Shown: piece after piece, positions 49,401-59,479 of the stretch
Layout: every line of letters starts with the position of its first letter
Position numbering within the stretch: the first letter of the stretch is position 1
Assembly (NCBI RefSeq): GCF_014356525.2
Contig: NC_052505.1
Span: 22,341,432 to 22,405,431, forward strand
Direction: 5' to 3'
DNA: 64,000 nucleotides
From: Nilaparvata lugens
Taxonomy: Eukaryota > Arthropoda > Insecta > Hemiptera > Delphacidae
Made by a program: the position numbers and the translations under genes
The notes under the pieces: generated by a model
Seen by the model: the letters and a program-made list of their open reading frames with translations, nothing else
What the model was told of the DNA's origin: nothing
Database searches by the model: none

Positions 49401-52400
49401 CATGGAGGTGGAGGTAGTGGACGGCAACAACATGGCCGCCACAGAGTCTGAGCAAATGTTGTCAGATAGCAGCAGCAGTAATCCATCAAGTATGGATGGG
49501 CTCAGTTACGGATACTCGTCCGACTCGAAAATCATGTACAATGGGTCGGAGAATGAATGCGACAACAACAATGGCTTTTACAGTGGGAGTTACAAGGAGA
49601 GTGATAAGAACAGTGAGAGGCGTGTTGTGAAGAAGGATGTTGCCAAAAATGATAAGAGTTCTGCGATATCAAACGAGAAATCTGGACAGAAGGAGGTTGA
49701 GGATAGAGTGAATGGACAGAAAGAGGCGGCGAACGGCGGTGGAAAAGTGATGGCATCGTCGTCTGCGAGGGTGGCAGGCACGCGACGATCGGTGAGTGTG
49801 AACGACATCCGGAAGGCGTTCGAGAAGGCCGACCTGTCGGTGAACAAGCAGTCGATGAAGAGTGCTGCGGTGAACGGTTACAGTCACAGTCACAGTCATG
49901 CTCGGGTCTCGTCATTGGACTCGACGGCCAGCGAGGACAGCAGCTGTGTGCAGACTCCCACGCACTTCGGATCAATCACCAATCTGCAAAAGGAGCAGCA
50001 GTTTGGAAGCATCACGTCACTCGCGTCATCCACCAGTCTCATATCGCAACAGGTAACAACACCAATTCTATTTTTACAAATCACATTGATACTAAGTAAT
50101 TACCCAAACACTAAACCTTATTCCCACACTGTGGTAAAGCTCACTGTATACAGACATCCCATTCCACACCTTGTGGTAAAGTTCACTGTATACACTCACC
50201 TCATTCCACACCTTGTGGTAAAGTTCACTGTATACAGTCAGTCTGAAAGAAACCACACTACAAAGTGAAAAACGTCAAGTGTAACAGTGAGTAAGAATAT
50301 AATTTATGCATATAATGAACATCAACTACTATGTCATGAGGAGGTAGCAATATATTTTTAATTAAAATGGTAAATTCCTTGTTGTGAGTAAATTTTAGTT
50401 ATAGGACCGTGGTTTCGTGTTGATACAAACTCAGTATAGTTGAAGAGAGATGTTGGCATTAACACGAAACTCATAATTACATAATATACAGGTACACACA
50501 ATCATGAAACTCTAATTGATTTCAAGTAGGTAAGGAATCCCTGTTTCTATTTGACAAAAAATCGTCTAAAAAATATTCTAGTTATGTCTAGACAAAACTA
50601 ATCATGACTAGATATCTGTCTAGACAACTATCTAGATATCTAGTTGTCTAGACAACTAGATAGATAACTATCTAGACAGATATCTAGTCATGTTATTATA
50701 TGGAATGATACAGATTTTAAGCTTCATCTAGATATCTATGTGGAAACAGTCAATCACTCTTCAATACATGATACATAATGAGGACATTTAATACATATGA
50801 GGATACATGTATTGAAGCCATGTGCACTCACACGCTAGAACAGTGATGAATACGTGAGCACTAAGACTGTCATCAACTTTACAAGTCTTTGCATTCGGAT
50901 ATTGAAAGTTACAGGCCTGACTGTGAAAAGATCGACCCCGTTCTTGTTTAGATTATAAACCAAATCAGTCGCGTAATTAACAAGATTCTCAGTTGTGGGC
51001 CCGGCGACACAGGGTGCGATCTGCGATAACAATTTTATTAGGAACAATATGGATATTATAATAGATACCTGTAGGACTTTAGAACGCTCTCTTTGTAGCC
51101 TGGCCCTCAAAGACATCAGCCTAATCAGTTTCTCTTTGACAAGATTATATCATAATGTAAAGACCTACATGAAAAGTTTTTTGAAAAAAATCTGAAAATG
51201 TTAGGAAATTTGTATAACCGTATTTTTAATGTCCTTGCCCTATTACCATAGGTATGGAAAGTATTGCTTTCCAAAAAAATTAAGGTACCCTAATTTCAAG
51301 TTTTCTATACGTTTCAAGGTCCCCTGAGTCCAAAAACATGATTTTTTCATCTACCTATAGGCCTACAATAGTTTTATTCTTTTCGGTTTTCAATCTAATT
51401 AAATTCTAAATTTTAGTTTGTATATATCTGGACTCGAAATTTGATTCAAAGTGAAGCAACATAACCTACCTTTTAGACATTGGCTTACTACTATCAAAAT
51501 TCGGAAATGGGGCAGTTTTGGGCTGGGCCAGTTGATCCTTTTCTAATCATTTATTTGATGTGTGTATTGTTAAATGTAAATAAAATAATAATATTGTTGT
51601 TTATTGAATTTGATTGATTGTCGTGTTTGTGTAGGAATTGCAGCAGCTGATTGACGACGCGAACCAGACGCTGGAGGAGAGTGGTCGGGGTGGTGGGGGT
51701 AGCGGAGGTGTGAGCATGGGCCACGAGGTGTTGGTGGTGATCCTGCACCGCGACCTGCCTGCTAGCAGTGTGGGCATCACTCTGGCCGGCGGTGCCGATT
51801 ACGAGTCCAAGCAGATCACTGTCAGTCTATATTATATATTTTATTATATAGTCTTATTGATAATTCGAAATACTTTGTTCAAAATTGCTTTAAATAAGAT
51901 AAATATTATTATTAATTCTTATCAACTTTCTGCCCAATTTTTTCAATCTTTGGAAGGCCAATATAGCATAAACTTCAAATCCCTTATCATTTCTGACTGA
52001 GACTTCAAGTTGAGGCGCTATTGCCCTCCAAAGATTAATAAAATAGGCTAAGAAGTTGATAAAAATAAATAATGATTGAACACTCTTAATATTGGGATGA
52101 GTAACCGAAACTCGTCGAGTCATCAAAAAACATTAATATACTAGTGATTCTATACAGAGTGAGTCATATGTATGGTATGTACAAGCAGCTAGTAATACTC
52201 TACCCTTCAATAAATTGGAGAATGTTGTAGATATAATACTGTAAATTTCAGGATAAATTATTAATCAAATTCTCTACCTTTTGACGTACAACTGAATTTC
52301 AACCTCTTATAAGGGGGTAGAGTATCTGACCAGTACCTAATCCTGGAAGTTACGGTATTACATCTACAACAGTCTCCACCTTATTCAAGGGTTCCTATAC

Positions 52401-55400
52401 ATATGACTCTATATCACTCTATATTATAATGAATATATAAATTGAATTTTATTGTATTTGCCAGACAAGAAATCACTTATTCAACACATTCCAAGAATGG
52501 TAACATCATATTTGTGATTTTGTCTAAATTCAAATGTTATACATTAAACAGTCCTCAACCATAAACAGTCAATATTTCAAGTCTCAACAGTTCAATATCA
52601 AAAGATCTATCTCTCAGGCTTAATATTATATAAGACCTATAAATAGAAATAAAAATGAAAATCTCAGTACCCTTTTTGAATTATTTCATCACAACATGTT
52701 TCAACATTGATGCCATTTTCAAGTAAACATGATCACTTGAAAATGGCATCAATGTTGAAACATGTTGTGATGAAATAATTCAAAAAGCGTACTGAGATTT
52801 TTATTTTAATTCTATTTATATTACAAGTAGCCCTATACAGGAAAGAGACTATATAAGACCTTGTTGTCCCACAGTCCGGAAATAAAATATAATTTTATTG
52901 TTAAGAATCCATATGGATTATCATTCACCATTACTGTTGATGCAATGCAACTATTATCATCCCTTCAATCTCTGTAGATTATACTTAGAAAACAAAAAAA
53001 TATGTTATTATTTGGTTTGAAGGAATGAAATTGGTCATTATTCAGGTCATTGTTTCAACAATGAAAACATAAACAGTAAAAATGAACTTGAACTTTCAAC
53101 AGTAAAAACATACTTTATTTTTTCTGACATGTCATTCATTATTAAAATTTGGGAATAGAATAGTTTTGGGCTATTCCTGTTGTTCTTCCCCAATCATACT
53201 TATATGATTTGTTATTATATCCGCAAATGAATAAATTTATTTGTTCAAATTTCAAGCTGGGAGCTTGGCTAGGTTCCGATAACTTTTCTTCTCCAAACCA
53301 GACTGCACACAGGGACAATAGCGTCCACTGGTCTCACGGGAATGCGGAATTGGAAAAGCCATGTACATTTGAGTACCGGTCATTCCAATTCCGCGTTCCC
53401 GTAACAGCTACTAATGGGAATGAAAATATTCAATACACTCTCAACTCACATTGAAGAAATTGAGGGCTTGCAGGAGTTCAAAAGAACACTTAGGAAATTT
53501 CTTAGTGAATGTTCATACAAAATATCGGAATTCCTTGCGGATTATTTTTGCTCCATGTATGTTATGTGGAATTTGTTGTTGTTGTTGTTTCAACAATGTG
53601 AATTAGTTGTTGTGTTTGTGTAGATGGAGTATATTAGATTACAAAACTTTGACGTGTCATATACTTGACATCACATATACAAGCAGCTCTGCTTCCTTGT
53701 TGTAGTTCCATATGACGAATATGGAAAGAAAGAATGTCGCTTTATGCAGAATACAAATTCAGATTATGGAGGATACAACATACTTATGGAGGTTCTTTTG
53801 GAGCGTTTGAGTTTCAAGCACTGTGTTACTGTACATTACACCTATATTTCATCATGTACATTATCATGCATGTTACTATACCTTATGCTTATACATTATT
53901 TATTAAGATAGCATGTGTAAAATAATTGCTTATTGATGATGATTGTTGCGTTGTGTTGCGCATGCGCAGGTTCACAAAGTGTTGGCGGGCAGTCCGGCTG
54001 ACCGTGATGGCCGCATCCAGAAAGGGGACAGAATCCTGTCCATCAATGGCAAAAGCATGAAGGGAGTCACGCACAGAGAATCTCTAACTATTCTCAAGGT
54101 TAGTAAATTGCCTTGCACTGCCCTTTTTTCATCATTCGAAAGGGTTTTTAATATTTGAATATATTTTTCTTATCAACTAAAATGTGTAGAAGAAAATAAT
54201 TCGAAACTGTTAATCAAGTTTACTGCCACAAAAAATTGCATATACTATTAAATTATCACATAAAATACTTGTACCCTTTTTAGAATGTTTTACATGAACA
54301 CAGCTATAGTGAGGTCCACGTTATAATGACAGTGGATAAAGATAGAAGAATAGCGATGCCGATTTTCTGCATTAATTAATCATATTTCTACACTGTCAAA
54401 AACATAATTGGCACCGTTGTGGACCTAGAAAAGGATAGTACCACCGGCTTTGTCGAATGATAGACAAGAATAGCAAAACCAAAGTTGATCAAATACTGTC
54501 ACTATAACGTGAACCTCACTATAGTTTCGAGCATTCATGTCATTTTCAAGTGTCAAAAAAAGACACTCGCTTGAAAAGGTGCTTGAAACTAGTTGTGTTT
54601 ATGTAAAATATTATAAGAAGGGTACTAGTAATTTATAAAATAATTCAGCAATCCAAGTTGCCCTATTAAAATGTTTCATTAGAATACATGACATTGTGTA
54701 GAATGAGATTTACTCTTGAGATAAAAGTGAGAGAATTAAACTGTGGTTGAGAATTTTTTGTTTGTTTTATTTATGTGGAGAATATGGAATCATTTATGAT
54801 ACAAGTAAATCCTAAGATGTATTGATAATCATTTGATCATCGTTGTAATGTATTATAAAGAATTATACTAATGTATTCTTATATAACTTTTAAGTGAAAA
54901 AACTCATTCACTTAAATTCACTTGAATCATTACTAATGTATTCTTATATAACTTTCAAGTGAAAAAACACTCACATTCTTTGGTGTGGCGACGACGGTTT
55001 CGTGCTGGTATTGCACATTCTGCACGAAACGGTCGTCGCCACACCAAATAATGTGAGTGTTTTTTTACTTGAAAGTTATATAAGAATAAATTAGTAATGA
55101 TTCAAGTGAAAACAAGATGAATAACCAACAACGTAAAAAATGTATTGTAGATGAAAACATGTGTGACAATTTTGCATATTTTTGTTGAATTCATTTTATC
55201 GACTGTTGTTTTCTGTTTAAAAAGAATAAGTCATTTATTTATAATTGTAATAATTATTGTGGTGTGCAGGCTCCCCGACCGGAAGTGGTCTTGGTGGTTT
55301 CAAGATGGCGGCCGGAGGGTGGTCAGGAGGGGGTTTCACCGCCAGAGGACCCCCTGGTGGTCAGCATCAGAAACAACCAGCGACATCCGCGCATTCCGGA

Positions 55401-58360
55401 GCAGCCTCTTGACCTCACCACCGCTCTACTCATTGAAAAAGGTACAACACGTTTTCATAATTCATTTTATCATAGATTTTTATCCAATGATGAGTAGTAG
55501 TCATGTGTATTATTCATGAGTATTAGTAGTATCATAAAGTCAAACGTTGTGGAAAAGCTTTTTAATTGGAAAAAAAAATTATTCTCTAAGGTAAAGGCAA
55601 TAAAAAAGGTTTCAAAGAAGTAAGGGAATTTTCACGATTGATGCTGTAATCTTTTATTGTATGCTTCTCAGGGTTAGAGGCACTCAATCTAAGTTTAGCT
55701 GGTGGAATGAACCATGCTAGGGTCGAATTTATTACAAAGAGATCCATTCTGAGTTTAAACCATCAGTTGCACCGATTTAGTTATGATAGCCTACTTGAAA
55801 TGTGCATATGGCGCTTGGTGTTCAGTTGGTGTACACGCCACTATAGTGAGGTCCACGTTATAAAGGCAGTGGAGAAAGATAGCAGAACAACGTTGCCGAT
55901 CCACTGTCTTGTCAATGCCTTCTATAGACGGTAGCTGATACAGGTTTATTGATGTAATATTAACTGTTCATACTAGTTTAAAATAATCAATTTTATTTTA
56001 TTAAGTAAGAAATTATACTTTTCAATAATTATTTCATAATGAATTTAAATAATTAAGATAAAATATTTTCTCAATTAATAATGAAAATCTACATTGTTAA
56101 AAGACGATCTGGCAACAGAGCAAATCGAGAAAGAGATAGCGCTATCTGCTTTGTTGAATGATAGACAAGGATAGCAATACCATTGCTAATCAAACACTGC
56201 CATTATAATGTGGAACTCACTATGAACTATTGACAACTGCTGTGTGTACTGGAGCTGAGATGTACACTCACATGTACTTGAAGAAGAATATTTTTCCAGT
56301 TGAACTTTTTTGGGTGTCCACTAGATCAATACATAATTGGCCCTGTTGCTTTAGAAAAAATACTATAAAATCGTCAACTCCAGCTTCAATTTCCAGCCAA
56401 TCTTGAGAATCATTCACAAATTTTTCGCTGAAACTTGACCCAGTCGTTCTCGAAAAAGCCTTGAAAATGTATTGAATGAAAATCATCCATAGTCAGGTCA
56501 TATTATCAACACCACGTGACAGTAAAAAAGATAGTTATGAATAATATCTAATTAATTAATCAATTGAAATAAATGATTAAGGCCTCGTTGCACAAAAGCC
56601 GGTTAAATTTCAATCGTGATTAATTTCACGAAAACCAATTAGAGAAGGCCTTTTTGATAAGACGGCTTCTATGATTGGTTCCGTAGAATTAATCACGGTT
56701 AAAATTTAACCGGCTGTTGTGCAACCGGCGCTAAGACCTCTAGAGGTCCGCAGGAGGGAGTCACACGTAGACAGGTCAAGTGAGCAAAAAATAAAATACT
56801 AAGAGGTTTATAGAAATAAATTCTTTTTTCAACTCATTAAAAATTGACACCTGTGCTACATCTTTGTGTTTCATTTCTATATTTATTAATGTTTTGTTAT
56901 TGCGTATTGAATCTTGTGTGCTGAATGTTTTTTCTCGTTATTTCGTGGTACCGGTAATGATTAACTGTTTTTATTTATAAATTATTGTATTACTCTATTA
57001 TTCATTTACTGAGTTATGTAAACAGTTTCCTTTTGAAGAGAATAAAATTTCAATTTGATTGATGTATCAAATGAAGAGAATAAATTTTGAATTTGATTGA
57101 TGTATGAATTGATGTGTGTGTTGCAGAGTGTGTGTCCCGAGGGCCGCCGGTAACAGTGTGCCTGCAGAAGGATGGCGCCGGCCTTGGCTTCAGCCTCGAG
57201 GGAGGCAAGGATTCGCCGCTCGGCGACATGCCGCTCACCATTAAGAAAATATTCACTGGTACGCAACACAACTATTCACCAAATCTATTTTATTGTATCC
57301 ACTCTAGTATAAAAACCGTCAATAAAAACCGATTTGTCTCTATAGAAAGACATAACTCAATTCTGTCTAGAGAATATTTTATCCACTCTTGTATGGAAAC
57401 CTTACATAAAACCGATTTGTCTCTATATTGAGACTAACTTAATTCTACTTAGGGTATATTTTATCCACTCTTGTATGGAAACCGTAAATAAACTGGATTA
57501 TTCATTTATCTGTGGATAGAATTACAGATCTTATGAACATGATTGGGAAAGAACAACAGGCTTTGCCCAAAACTATTTTACTTCTTTTTGCCTCTATAGT
57601 AAGTAAAGTGTCACTTTAAACTATCAGGATTGGCTGAATGATTCCTTATTCCTTGAGTATATTGATTCCTTATTCATAAGGAATGCTGATATTTCGGAAT
57701 GAATCTCACTATAGCAAGAAATATGAAAATTCATGTTGTAGGCATATGCCTTGCACGAATGCCCAGTTTTCACGGTTAGTGGAATTTTTAGTTACTGGAG
57801 GCAGTTACTGGAATCATGTAAATTTTCCCGTAGGACACTCACTTGTAACATTTGGTTAACATTTGGTCACATACTTGAAACACTAATCTTGGAAATTGGG
57901 TATTCGCTATGAGCAAGGTCTATAGAAAGAGTTTTAGAGCAACTGCACCCATCTTATAAGGGTAATGGTAGAATTTTTTTGTAAAATATGTATGTCCCAA
58001 TGTATAATTTGATGGACTGCGCCCATCTTATAAGGCTAATTGTAGGAATTTGGTTGAAAAGTGAGTATGTATAATTTGACGAACTGCGCCCATCTTATAT
58101 GGCGTATTACTATTATTTATTATTACTAGTACTATTCCTGCTAACGGCAGGAATTTGTTTGAGAAGTGAGTATGATTTGATGGGTTTACTGTGTTTCAGG
58201 TGGTTGTGCGGAGAAGAGCGGCCAGCTGTTCGCAGGTGACGAGCTTTTGGTTGTGAATGGAACCGACGTGACTGGCATGTCACGCATCGAGGCATGGTCG
58301 CTCATGAAGCGCCTCGCCGACGGACGAGTCACGCTCAGTCTACGCCACAAGACCGTATAG
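45941..58360 (+). CDS. bbg: big bang-like PDZ scaffold protein, seven visible coding exons, 5' end incomplete
   Basis: The exons join in frame from 45941 to a TAG at 58358-58360. From the first visible Met (45955) the product is 1296 residues. Order: Tyr/Pro-rich region with YQE/YQD repeats (about 33-56); basic motif [11 protein letters not shown] (119-129); long Ser-rich region containing [15 protein letters not shown] (from 361), TPPWK (449) and [13 protein letters not shown] (465-477), and [19 protein letters not shown] (948-966); PDZ1 (about 1066-1153); PDZ2 (about 1206-1292). This architecture and these motifs match insect Big bang, whose C-terminal PDZ pair is related to those of PDZD2/pro-IL-16. 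In Drosophila, Bbg is an apical cortical/junctional scaffold reported in wing-disc growth and tension and in gut immune tolerance; that role here is by homology. The first visible exon starts two bases into a codon, so upstream exons are missing. Coding exons are clearly richer in GC than the introns. Confidence 0.9.
46783..46977. mobile_element. foldback element in bbg intron A-B
   Basis: The left arm runs from ATGAAAACTATATAAATAGA and the right arm ends CTATTTATATAGCTTTCAT. About 70-base arms include AACTAAGGACTTCTGCTACT and its complement. A half-copy is at 21290. Confidence 0.85.
47400..50052 (+). CDS. bbg: bbg coding exon B (large Ser-rich exon)
   Basis: The acceptor TTTTTTGCAG ends at 47399. 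The donor is CAG|GTAACA at 50053, leaving phase 0. The exon gives 884 complete codons with strong Ser bias, predicted to be disordered. Short motifs resembling conserved patches of insect Bbg stand out: [64 protein letters not shown], and FGSITNL/FGSITSL just before the splice site. There is a Ser-His repeat (SHSHSH) near the end and an acidic patch around 49310-49340. The frame stays open past the donor to 50268, so intron retention would add a different tail. Confidence 0.92.
50126..50247 (+). repeat. 42-bp tandem repeat, three copies, just inside intron B-C
   Basis: TGTGGTAAAG(C/T)TCACTGTAT recurs at intervals of 42 bp. Because 42 is a multiple of three, the frame of exon B continues through it with 14-residue repeats before a stop at 50266-50268. 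Confidence 0.9.
50603..50692. repeat. 90-bp palindrome built of TCTAGA/GATATC
   Basis: CATGACTAGATATCTGTCTA at the left and its complement at the right; the centre CTAGTTGTCTAGACAACTAG is a perfect palindrome. Confidence 0.85.
51231..51345. mobile_element. 5' fragment of the 41700 repeat
   Basis: CCTTGCCCTATTACCATAGG then GGAAAGTATTGCTTTCC and CTATACGTTTCAAGGTCCCC, matching 41700-41815 with few changes. Confidence 0.8.
51635..51820 (+). CDS. bbg: bbg coding exon C, start of PDZ1
   Basis: The acceptor TTGTGTAG ends at 51634 and the exon is 62 codons in phase 0. It opens with a helical-looking [16 protein letters not shown], then a Gly-rich linker, then PDZ1 beta strand [11 protein letters not shown] and the peptide-binding loop SVGITLAGG. 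The donor reads ACT|GTCAGT, weaker than the others (C at +3). The join to 53970 restores a normal PDZ sequence, which supports the donor despite its score. Confidence 0.88.
51903..52082. mobile_element. degenerate foldback in bbg intron C-D
   Basis: TATCAACTTTCTGCCCA and CAATCTTTGGAAGGCCAATA at the left correspond to the complement of ATTGCCCTCCAAAGATTAAT and TAGGCTAAGAAGTTGATA at the right. Confidence 0.6.
52161..52409. mobile_element. degenerate foldback in bbg intron C-D
   Basis: GAGTCATATGTATGG at the left and CCTATACATATGACTC at the right. GTTGTAGATATAATACTGTA pairs with the complement of TACGGTATTACATCTACAAC. Confidence 0.75.
52639..52850. mobile_element. near-perfect foldback, GCCATTTTCAAGT family
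   Basis: TATAAATAGAAATAAAAATG at 52639 pairs with TTTATTTTAATTCTATTTATA ending at 52820. The arms read CTTGAAAATGGCATCAATGT and its complement with almost no mismatch. The 3' side carries AAGTAGCCCTATA. Confidence 0.85.
53150..53230 (+). mobile_element. retroposon 3'-end relative of 7449
   Basis: TTTGGGAATAGAATAGTTTT and GGGCTATTCCTGTTG then CCCCAATCATACTTATATGA, ending near AATGAATAAATTTATTT. Confidence 0.4.
53336..53404. repeat. 69-bp hairpin in bbg intron C-D
   Basis: CACGGGAATGCGGAATTGGA and TCCAATTCCGCGTTCCCGT are inverted around about 30 bases. Confidence 0.75.
53970..54098 (+). CDS. bbg: bbg coding exon D, body of PDZ1
   Basis: The acceptor CATGCGCAG ends at 53969; the donor is AAG|GTTAGT at 54099. 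It has 43 codons in phase 0: [20 protein letters not shown], then [18 protein letters not shown] and LTILK. This is the classic PDZ core, with G-R-I-x-x-G-D-R-I-L-x-I-N-G followed by the alpha-2 helix whose His (THRES) lines the ligand groove and favours class I ligands. Confidence 0.93.
54259..54640. mobile_element. foldback element split by a MITE in bbg intron D-E
   Basis: The outer arms TTGTACCCTTTTTAGAATG / TATTATAAGAAGGGTACTAG, with inner TTTCGAGCATTCATGTC and TTTTCAAGTGTC, resume on the two sides of the MITE at 54305-54523. Confidence 0.75.
54305..54523. mobile_element. TA-flanked MITE, copy 2 (nested)
   Basis: TATAGTGAGGTCCACGTTAT and ATAACGTGAACCTCACTATA ends. The interior (GTGGACCTAGAAAAGGATAG, then CACCGGCTTTGTCGAATGA) matches 38257-38472 closely. 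Confidence 0.88.
54918..55110. mobile_element. foldback with GC-rich core in bbg intron D-E
   Basis: ACTTGAATCATTACTAATGT pairs with TTAGTAATGATTCAAGT; core GGTGTGGCGACGACGGTTTC and GAAACGGTCGTCGCCACACC. The left arm start is also repeated directly at 54870. Confidence 0.88.
55270..55441 (+). CDS. bbg: bbg coding exon E, end of PDZ1 and inter-PDZ linker
   Basis: The acceptor GTGTGCAG ends at 55269; the donor is AAAAG|GTACAA at 55442. It has 57 codons plus one base (phase 1). [12 protein letters not shown] completes the last strand of PDZ1. The rest is a Pro/Glu-rich linker leading to [10 protein letters not shown] ahead of PDZ2. The one leftover G joins AG at 57127-57128 to make Glu. Confidence 0.9.
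55842..56223. mobile_element. TA-flanked MITE, copy 3 with AT-rich interior
   Basis: TATAGTGAGGTCCACGTTAT at the left and ATTATAATGTGGAACTCACTA at the right. The middle (about 55935-56100) is AT-rich sequence absent from the other copies, either an insertion or a longer family member. Confidence 0.75.
56581..56735. mobile_element. short MITE with GTTGCACAA... ends
   Basis: GTTGCACAAAAGCCGGTTAA pairs with TTTAACCGGCTGTTGTGCAAC; inner CGTGATTAATT/AATTAATCACG also pairs. The ends GGCCTCG/CGGCGCTAAGACC are ragged. Confidence 0.8.
57127..57258 (+). CDS. bbg: bbg coding exon F, first half of PDZ2
   Basis: The acceptor GTGTGTTGCAG ends at 57126; the donor is ACTG|GTACGC at 57259. It encodes [20 protein letters not shown], with a canonical GLGF carboxylate-binding loop (residues about 1218-1221), then [13 protein letters not shown]. 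It ends one base into a Gly codon that is completed at 58200. Confidence 0.92.
57288..57490 (+). repeat. ~90-bp tandem array, about 2.4 copies, in bbg intron F-G
   Basis: ATTTTATCCACTCTTGTATG occurs at about 57375 and 57458, and a diverged copy at 57290. ACCGATTTGTCTCTATA occurs twice. The array begins about 30 bases after the donor of exon F. Confidence 0.8.
57944..58190 (+). repeat. ~75-bp tandem array abutting the last bbg exon
   Basis: CTGC(A/G)CCCATCTTATA occurs at 57947, 58017 and 58084; AATT(T/C)G(A/G)(T/C)G(A/G)(A/G) and GAAGTGAGTATG recur between. It ends about 15 bases before the acceptor of exon G. Confidence 0.8.
58200..58360 (+). CDS. bbg: bbg terminal coding exon G, end of PDZ2 and stop
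   Basis: The acceptor TGTTTCAG ends at 58199. The exon encodes [20 protein letters not shown], the helix [13 protein letters not shown] and the final strand [12 protein letters not shown], then TAG. The PDZ2 fold therefore runs to within about five residues of the C-terminus. The last four residues, HKTV, do not fit a class I PDZ ligand because position -2 is Lys. Confidence 0.93.
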
Positions 58361-59479
58361 GAGCCCTACACTACACGACAACAGACACATAGAACACATG
58401 TAGCAGGATGAGGAAAAAAGCACAGAGAGGAAAATAACAGATAAGATGAGAGAAGAGAGATGATAAGAACAAGGGTGGAAGTGAAGTGGTATTGTAAATC
58501 AAACTCTGTGTTTCTGTTGGAAAAAAGAATGGATAAGGTGAAAGAAGAGAGAGGATAAGAACAGGGGTGAAAGAGAAGTAGTAGTGTAAGGCAAACTGTT
58601 GTGCCTAAATTAATTCCTTAAGTTATTCCTTCAACATGTTGGAAATACAGTATCTATAACAAATTCCGAATATAGAGGAAAACCAAGCGAGAGAAAGTAA
58701 GACTAACATGCTGTAGTAGAGCAGAGGAAAAAGAGGAACATTGAAGGATAATGTACGATATGAATAAGAAGTGAGATGAAGTGAGTTTAGTGCTCTCTTG
58801 AATTAAGGAGTAGCCTATGTTACCTATCCCTCTGAAACACAGTTCCAATATTTGAATCTAAAAGAAAAGAAATTGGATAATTAAGGGGAAGAATGAAGCT
58901 GGACATGAAAAAGAAGCAGGCAAAGGAAGATAAAGGAGAATGAAACTGATAGAAAAATAGGAACTGTTTTTGGATTGAATCAAATTCCTCTTGAAACTTA
59001 TGTAAATGTGTTGACATTCAATCCCAATTGGTTAGAAATACTAGGCAGTGATTTTTCAGTGAATCTCTTGTGGCTTTCCAATAACTCCAAGACTGAGTGT
59101 TTAGTTCAGATTTGAAGGCGGTGGAATTTTGAATATAGTAATGAAGGAAACAACAACTCATCAACGAAGATCCGAGCGAACGACTAAGCTGTGGATACAA
59201 TTAAGACCAATACTTGATGTGTTATTCAAAACATAAATGGTAGTTGTAGAATGTAGGTAATAGATGGACGTTATTAACTGGTGCTACAACAGTGTATTTA
59301 GCGAGTGGACTATTAATTGGCGAACATTTTTTTCGGCCGGGATTTGCGAATATACACCAGAATAGATTTTCGGCTTTCAGTGAGATGTGTGGAGACTGTC
59401 GCTTCTGAAGACTGAATTATGTAACAAGTGCAATTATTAATGAATTTTGAAAACTGTAAAAGGACCTATTAACAATAAA
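58361..59479 (+). other. bbg: bbg 3' UTR (minimum estimate)
   Basis: No other coding potential follows the stop. The first 600 bases are strongly purine-rich on the plus strand, then AT-rich. The 3' end is not determined; the first AATAAA in a plausible place is at 59474, and later ones would extend the UTR to about 60.8 kb. Confidence 0.6.
59474..59479 (+). terminator. candidate polyadenylation signal AATAAA
   Basis: First AATAAA downstream of the bbg stop in AT-rich DNA. Alternatives are at 59662, 59790, 60600 and 60775. Only 3'-end reads can choose among them. Confidence 0.4.

Noticed and set aside
47811..49975. Several minus-strand frames of 60-147 codons inside exon B
   Set aside because: They are shadows of the high-GC coding exon; the plus-strand frame continues through splice sites into PDZ domains.
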